Shown: positions 5,296 through 8,455 of the stretch, in pieces
Layout: every line of letters starts with the position of its first letter
How positions within the stretch are numbered: the first letter of the stretch is position 1
Assembly: GCA_023387555.1 (NCBI GenBank)
Contig: JAEWHY010000522.1
Span: forward strand, 1-8,455
Direction: 5' to 3'
Source of the DNA: Pseudomonadota bacterium
GTDB taxonomy: Bacteria; Pseudomonadota; Alphaproteobacteria; Rhizobiales; Xanthobacteraceae
Length of the DNA stretch: 8,455 nt
Made by a program: the position numbers and the translations under genes
Notes under the pieces: model-generated
What the model was told of the DNA's origin: nothing
What the model saw: the letters and a program-made list of their open reading frames with translations, nothing else
Databases searched by the model: none

Positions 5296-7572
5296 ATGTC
5301 CAGTCCGGCAGCGCTCACCATGACGCACACCGAAGAGAACGCCTGGCGCAACTTCAAGCCTGGCGACTGGTGCACAAGCATCGATGTCCGCGACTTCATC
5401 GTTCGCAACGCAACGCCTTATGCCGGCGACGAAAAATTCCTTGCCGGCCCGACGGCTCGCACCAAGGCTGTCTGGGACAAGCTGCGGCCCTATTTCATCG
5501 AAGAGCAGAAAAAGGGCGTGCTTGCGGTCGACGCCAAGACGCCTTCGACGATGCTGGCGCATGCTCCGGGGTATATCGACGAGAAGAACGAGGTGATCGT
5601 CGGCCTGCAGACCGATCAGCCGTTCAAGCGCGCGATCTTCCCCTACGGCGGTCTGCGCATGGTGGAGGCCGGGTTGAAGGCGGCCGGGATCGAGGCCGAT
5701 CCACAAGTGCATGAAGCTTTCACCAAGTACCGCAGGACGCACAACGACGGCGTGTTCGATGCCTATACCGACGAGATCCGCGCCTGCCGCAAGTCCGGCA
5801 TCATCACGGGCCTGCCGGACGCCTATGGCCGCGGCCGCATCATCGGCGACTATCGCCGTGTGGCGCTCTATGGCACCGCGCGCCTGATCGAGGCGAAACA
5901 GGAGGAGCGCAGGCAGGTCGACGACATGTGGCCGACGGATGAAATCATCCGCGTGCGTGAGGAACTCTCCGAACAGATCCGTGCGCTGCAGGACCTTACC
6001 GAAATGGCGAAGCGCTATGGCTTCGACATTACGCGTCCTGCGGACAATGCGCAGGAAGCGGTCCAGTGGACCTATTTTGCGTATCTTGGCGCCATCAAGG
6101 AAGCCAACGGCGCGGCGATGTCGATCGGTCGTATCTCGAGTTTCCTCGACATCTATATCGAGCGCGATCTGAAAGAGGGCGTGTTGTCGGAGGAAGGGGC
6201 CCAGGAGCTCTGGGACCAGCTCGTGCAGAAGCTGCGGATTGTTCGCTTCCTTCGCACGCCGGAGTATGACGCGCTGTTCAGCGGCGACCCGTATTGGGCG
6301 ACGGAATGCGTCGGCGGCATGGACCTGAACGGACAGCCCCTGGTGACCAAGAGCAGCTATCGCATGCTGCACACGCTGACCAATCTCGGGCCGGCGCCGG
6401 AACCGAATATCACCGTGCTGTGGTCCAAGCACATGCCGGATAACTTCAAGCGCTATTGCGTGAAGATCAGCAAGGAGACGTCGTCCCTGCAATACGAGAA
6501 CGACGATCTCATGCGCCCGCATTGGGGCGACGATTACGGGATTGCGTGCTGCGTCTCGGCCATGAAGCTCGGCAGGCAGATGCAGTTCTTCGGGGCGCGG
6601 GTCAACCTGGCCAAGGCGCTGCTCTACGCCATCAATGGTGGACGGGACGAAGTGTCCGGCGAGCAGGTGGCGCCCCCGACACCGCCGGTCACGGCGGACG
6701 TGCTCGACTTCGAAGAAGTCATGGCGAAGTTCGACACGACCATGGAGTGGCTCGCGCGCACCTATGTGCATGCGATGAACTGCATCCACTACATGCACGA
6801 CAAGTATTTCTACGAGCGGCTGGAGATGGCGCTGCACGACCGCGACATCCTGCGCACCATGGCCTTCGGCATCGCCGGGCTGTCGGTCGTGGCGGACAGC
6901 CTCTCTGCGATCAAGCATGCCCAGGTGCGCGTGATCCGTGATGATACCGGGCTTGCCGTCGATTATATCATCGAGGGTCCTGGGGCGAATTCGGTGCCCC
7001 AGTTCGGTAATAACGATGACCGCGTGGACAGCATCGCCGCCGATCTGGTGACGAGCTTCATGCAGAAGATCCGCAAGCATCCGACCTATCGCAATGCAAC
7101 CCACACCCAGAGCGTGCTGACCATCACCTCCAACGTGGTCTACGGAAAGATGACCGGGAATACGCCGGACGGGCGCCGCAAGGGTGAGCCGTTCGGGCCG
7201 GGCGCCAATCCGATGCACGGACGCGATAGCCACGGCTGGCTGGCGTCGTGCCTGTCGGTGGCCAAGCTTCCGTACAAGGATGCGCAGGACGGCATCAGCT
7301 ATACGGTTTCGGTCGCGCCGCAGAAGGCGCATCTCTCCGATCAGCAACTGGTGGATGCCGCGGTCAAGGCGTTCGACATGTATTTCGATCAGGGCGGGTT
7401 CCACATGAACCTCAACGTGATCGACAAGGAGACGCTCGAAGACGCAATGGCGAACCCTGACAAATACCCGCAACTGACGATCCGGGTCTCGGGCTATGCC
7501 GTGAACTTCGTGCGTCTCACCAAGGAGCAGCAGCGCGACGTGATCAGCCGCACCTTCCACGGCCAGGTCTGA
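5296..7572 (+). CDS. pflB: formate C-acetyltransferase (pyruvate formate-lyase), glycyl radical enzyme
   Basis: 758 residues, essentially full length compared with the E. coli enzyme (760). It converts pyruvate and CoA to formate and acetyl-CoA in the anaerobic cytoplasm. Diagnostic features are present: the catalytic pair Cys418-Cys419 in IACCVSAMK, the glycyl-radical loop RVSGYAV with Gly733 near the C-terminus, the segment TGLPDAYGRGRIIGDYRR at 171-188 with the substrate-binding Arg region, Trp334 in YWATE, and SSLQYENDDLMRP at 396-408. The paired adjacent cysteines identify a true pyruvate formate-lyase and separate it from glycerol, choline or 2-ketobutyrate-type relatives, most of which have a single Cys. 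GGAGG lies 7 bases before the ATG, a strong ribosome site. pflA follows after 25 bases. No formate channel gene (focA) is adjacent in the window. Relative to E. coli, the region before the radical loop is shortened (YFDQGGFHMNLNV). Confidence 0.98.
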   Translation: MSSPAALTMTHTEENAWRNFKPGDWCTSIDVRDFIVRNATPYAGDEKFLAGPTARTKAVWDKLRPYFIEEQKKGVLAVDAKTPSTMLAHAPGYIDEKNEVIVGLQTDQPFKRAIFPYGGLRMVEAGLKAAGIEADPQVHEAFTKYRRTHNDGVFDAYTDEIRACRKSGIITGLPDAYGRGRIIGDYRRVALYGTARLIEAKQEERRQVDDMWPTDEIIRVREELSEQIRALQDLTEMAKRYGFDITRPADNAQEAVQWTYFAYLGAIKEANGAAMSIGRISSFLDIYIERDLKEGVLSEEGAQELWDQLVQKLRIVRFLRTPEYDALFSGDPYWATECVGGMDLNGQPLVTKSSYRMLHTLTNLGPAPEPNITVLWSKHMPDNFKRYCVKISKETSSLQYENDDLMRPHWGDDYGIACCVSAMKLGRQMQFFGARVNLAKALLYAINGGRDEVSGEQVAPPTPPVTADVLDFEEVMAKFDTTMEWLARTYVHAMNCIHYMHDKYFYERLEMALHDRDILRTMAFGIAGLSVVADSLSAIKHAQVRVIRDDTGLAVDYIIEGPGANSVPQFGNNDDRVDSIAADLVTSFMQKIRKHPTYRNATHTQSVLTITSNVVYGKMTGNTPDGRRKGEPFGPGANPMHGRDSHGWLASCLSVAKLPYKDAQDGISYTVSVAPQKAHLSDQQLVDAAVKAFDMYFDQGGFHMNLNVIDKETLEDAMANPDKYPQLTIRVSGYAVNFVRLTKEQQRDVISRTFHGQV

Positions 7573-7597
7573 AAGGAGCGCGATCGGAGGCAGGGCC

Positions 7598-8428
7598 ATG
7601 TCACAGCTCGGCATACTGGAGGCCGGCAGCCGACACGATCTGCGCGTCGGAAAATCTCCCGACGCGCCGGACGAAAATGAGGTTCTCGACCAGCGGTCCG
7701 GCACCTTCGGCTATGTGCATTCATACGAGACATCGTCGCGCTATGACGGTCCAGGCTTGCGGGCCGTGCTGTTCGTCTCCGGCTGTCTCCTGCGCTGCAC
7801 CTATTGCCACAATCCCGATACCTGGCACCTGAAGGACGGGACTTACATTTCCGTCAAGCAGGTGCTGGATCGCCTTGCCGGCTTTGCTCCGGCTCTGCGT
7901 TCGCTGGATGGCGGCCTCACGATTTCAGGCGGAGAGCCGATGGTGCAGATGGCGTTCACGGGCGAAATCTTCGCCGGCGCCAAGTCGCTCGGGCTGCACA
8001 CCGCGATCGAGACCTCGGGGTACCTTGGTGATCGCGTCAGCGACCAATATCTGTCCAACATCGATCTCGTCCTGCTCGATATCAAGAGCTCGGATCCGGA
8101 GACCTACAAGAGGGTGACCGGCCGTGATCTTGCGCCGACCCTGCGCTTCGCGGAACGGCTTTCGGCAATGGGCAAGCCGGTCTGGGTGCGGTTCACGCTG
8201 GTTCCGGGGCACACCGACGATCCGGACAATGTCGAAGGCATCGCGAAGTTCGTCGCCCCCATGAGGAATGTGGCGTGGGTCGAGGTGCAGCCCTTCCACC
8301 AGATGGGCGCCTTCAAATGGGCGGCGATGAACCTGCCGTACATCCACGAGAATACGCCCCGCCCAACGCCTGAATCGATCGCCCGCGTGATCGGGCAGTT
8401 CCGATCCGCGGGATGCAACGTGCGCTGA
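7598..8428 (+). CDS. pflA: pyruvate formate-lyase activating enzyme (radical SAM)
   Basis: 276 residues. It uses S-adenosylmethionine and a [4Fe-4S] cluster to abstract hydrogen from the PflB glycine and so activate it. The cluster motif C-x3-C-x2-C is at Cys63, Cys67 and Cys70 (SGCLLRCTYCHNPDTW), preceded by YDGPGLR at 49-55, with the SAM-binding GGE at 111-113 (TISGGEP). Further matches to the family are LLDIKSSD, VWVRFTLVPG and the C-terminal VQPFHQMG...KW. It is about 30 residues longer than E. coli PflA (246) because of an N-terminal extension (1-34) rich in charged residues. No in-frame alternative start is seen near residue 35, and GGAGG sits 7 bases before ATG 7598, so the extension seems real. 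It is co-directional with pflB with a 25-base gap, so surely one transcript. No terminator is visible before the window ends. Confidence 0.96.
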   Translation: MSQLGILEAGSRHDLRVGKSPDAPDENEVLDQRSGTFGYVHSYETSSRYDGPGLRAVLFVSGCLLRCTYCHNPDTWHLKDGTYISVKQVLDRLAGFAPALRSLDGGLTISGGEPMVQMAFTGEIFAGAKSLGLHTAIETSGYLGDRVSDQYLSNIDLVLLDIKSSDPETYKRVTGRDLAPTLRFAERLSAMGKPVWVRFTLVPGHTDDPDNVEGIAKFVAPMRNVAWVEVQPFHQMGAFKWAAMNLPYIHENTPRPTPESIARVIGQFRSAGCNVR

Positions 8429-8455
8429 ATGCGACAAATGTCCTCTGAGCTGGAG
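8429..8455 (+). CDS. possible start of a further gene, cut by window edge
   Basis: Directly after the pflA stop, ATG codons at 8429 and 8438 (same frame) open a frame that runs to the window end (Met-Arg-Gln-Met-Ser-Ser-Glu-Leu-Glu). A gene starting here would be translationally coupled to pflA. No ribosome site is seen and nine codons are too few to identify a product. Confidence 0.2.

Noticed and set aside
5296..7572. Glycyl radical enzyme of a bacterial microcompartment (choline or diol type)
   Set aside because: The adjacent Cys418-Cys419 pair, full similarity to E. coli PflB and lack of an encapsulation tail or shell genes indicate a true pyruvate formate-lyase.
4990..7704. A 904-codon open frame on the minus strand opposite the small gene, pflB and the start of pflA
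   Set aside because: It is exactly codon-aligned with pflB, so it stays open simply because pflB avoids TTA, CTA and TCA codons, as expected in GC-rich DNA. Its translation shows no domain and is rich in His, Arg and Asp, typical of antisense frames.

Overview
The window is GC-rich DNA with compact gene spacing. Its protein style (FixJ-type regulator, Rhizobiales-like HlyD/DUF3302 pair, small Sec-exported protein) suggests an alphaproteobacterium near the Bradyrhizobium/Rhodopseudomonas group. That placement is an inference from sequence style, not a database result. Nothing here looks like an insertion sequence, prophage, CRISPR array, tRNA or rRNA.

Layout. At the left edge (minus strand) is a FixJ/LuxR-type response regulator, cut by the window end inside its DNA-binding domain. 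A gene-free stretch of about 340 bases with two short perfect palindromes leads to a plus-strand polyphosphate kinase 2 gene (PPK2). Convergent to it, with the two stop codons overlapping in a single TTAA, is a minus-strand single-domain response regulator. After another gene-poor stretch come two minus-strand genes that form one unit: a DUF3302 membrane protein (YiaW-like) followed 3 bases later by a HlyD/YiaV-type membrane fusion protein. Diverging from them is a plus-strand GNAT acetyltransferase. Its leader holds a strong ribosome binding site attached to a four-codon open frame instead of to the gene itself. An 11-base G run follows. Then come a small exported two-cysteine protein, a spacer full of inverted repeats, and a complete pyruvate formate-lyase gene (pflB) with its radical-SAM activating enzyme (pflA).

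How it may work together. pflB and pflA form a functional pair: PflA installs the glycyl radical on PflB, which cleaves pyruvate with CoA to acetyl-CoA and formate under anoxia. PPK2 exchanges phosphate between polyphosphate and nucleotides. The GNAT protein would use acetyl-CoA, and two response regulators lie nearby. Together this reads as a low-oxygen or energy-stress gene neighbourhood. I see no convincing FNR/FixK box (TTGAT-N4-ATCAA) in the intergenic regions, so oxygen control is not shown by the sequence. The best candidates for something undescribed are the small exported protein ahead of pflBA and the leader of the acetyltransferase gene.
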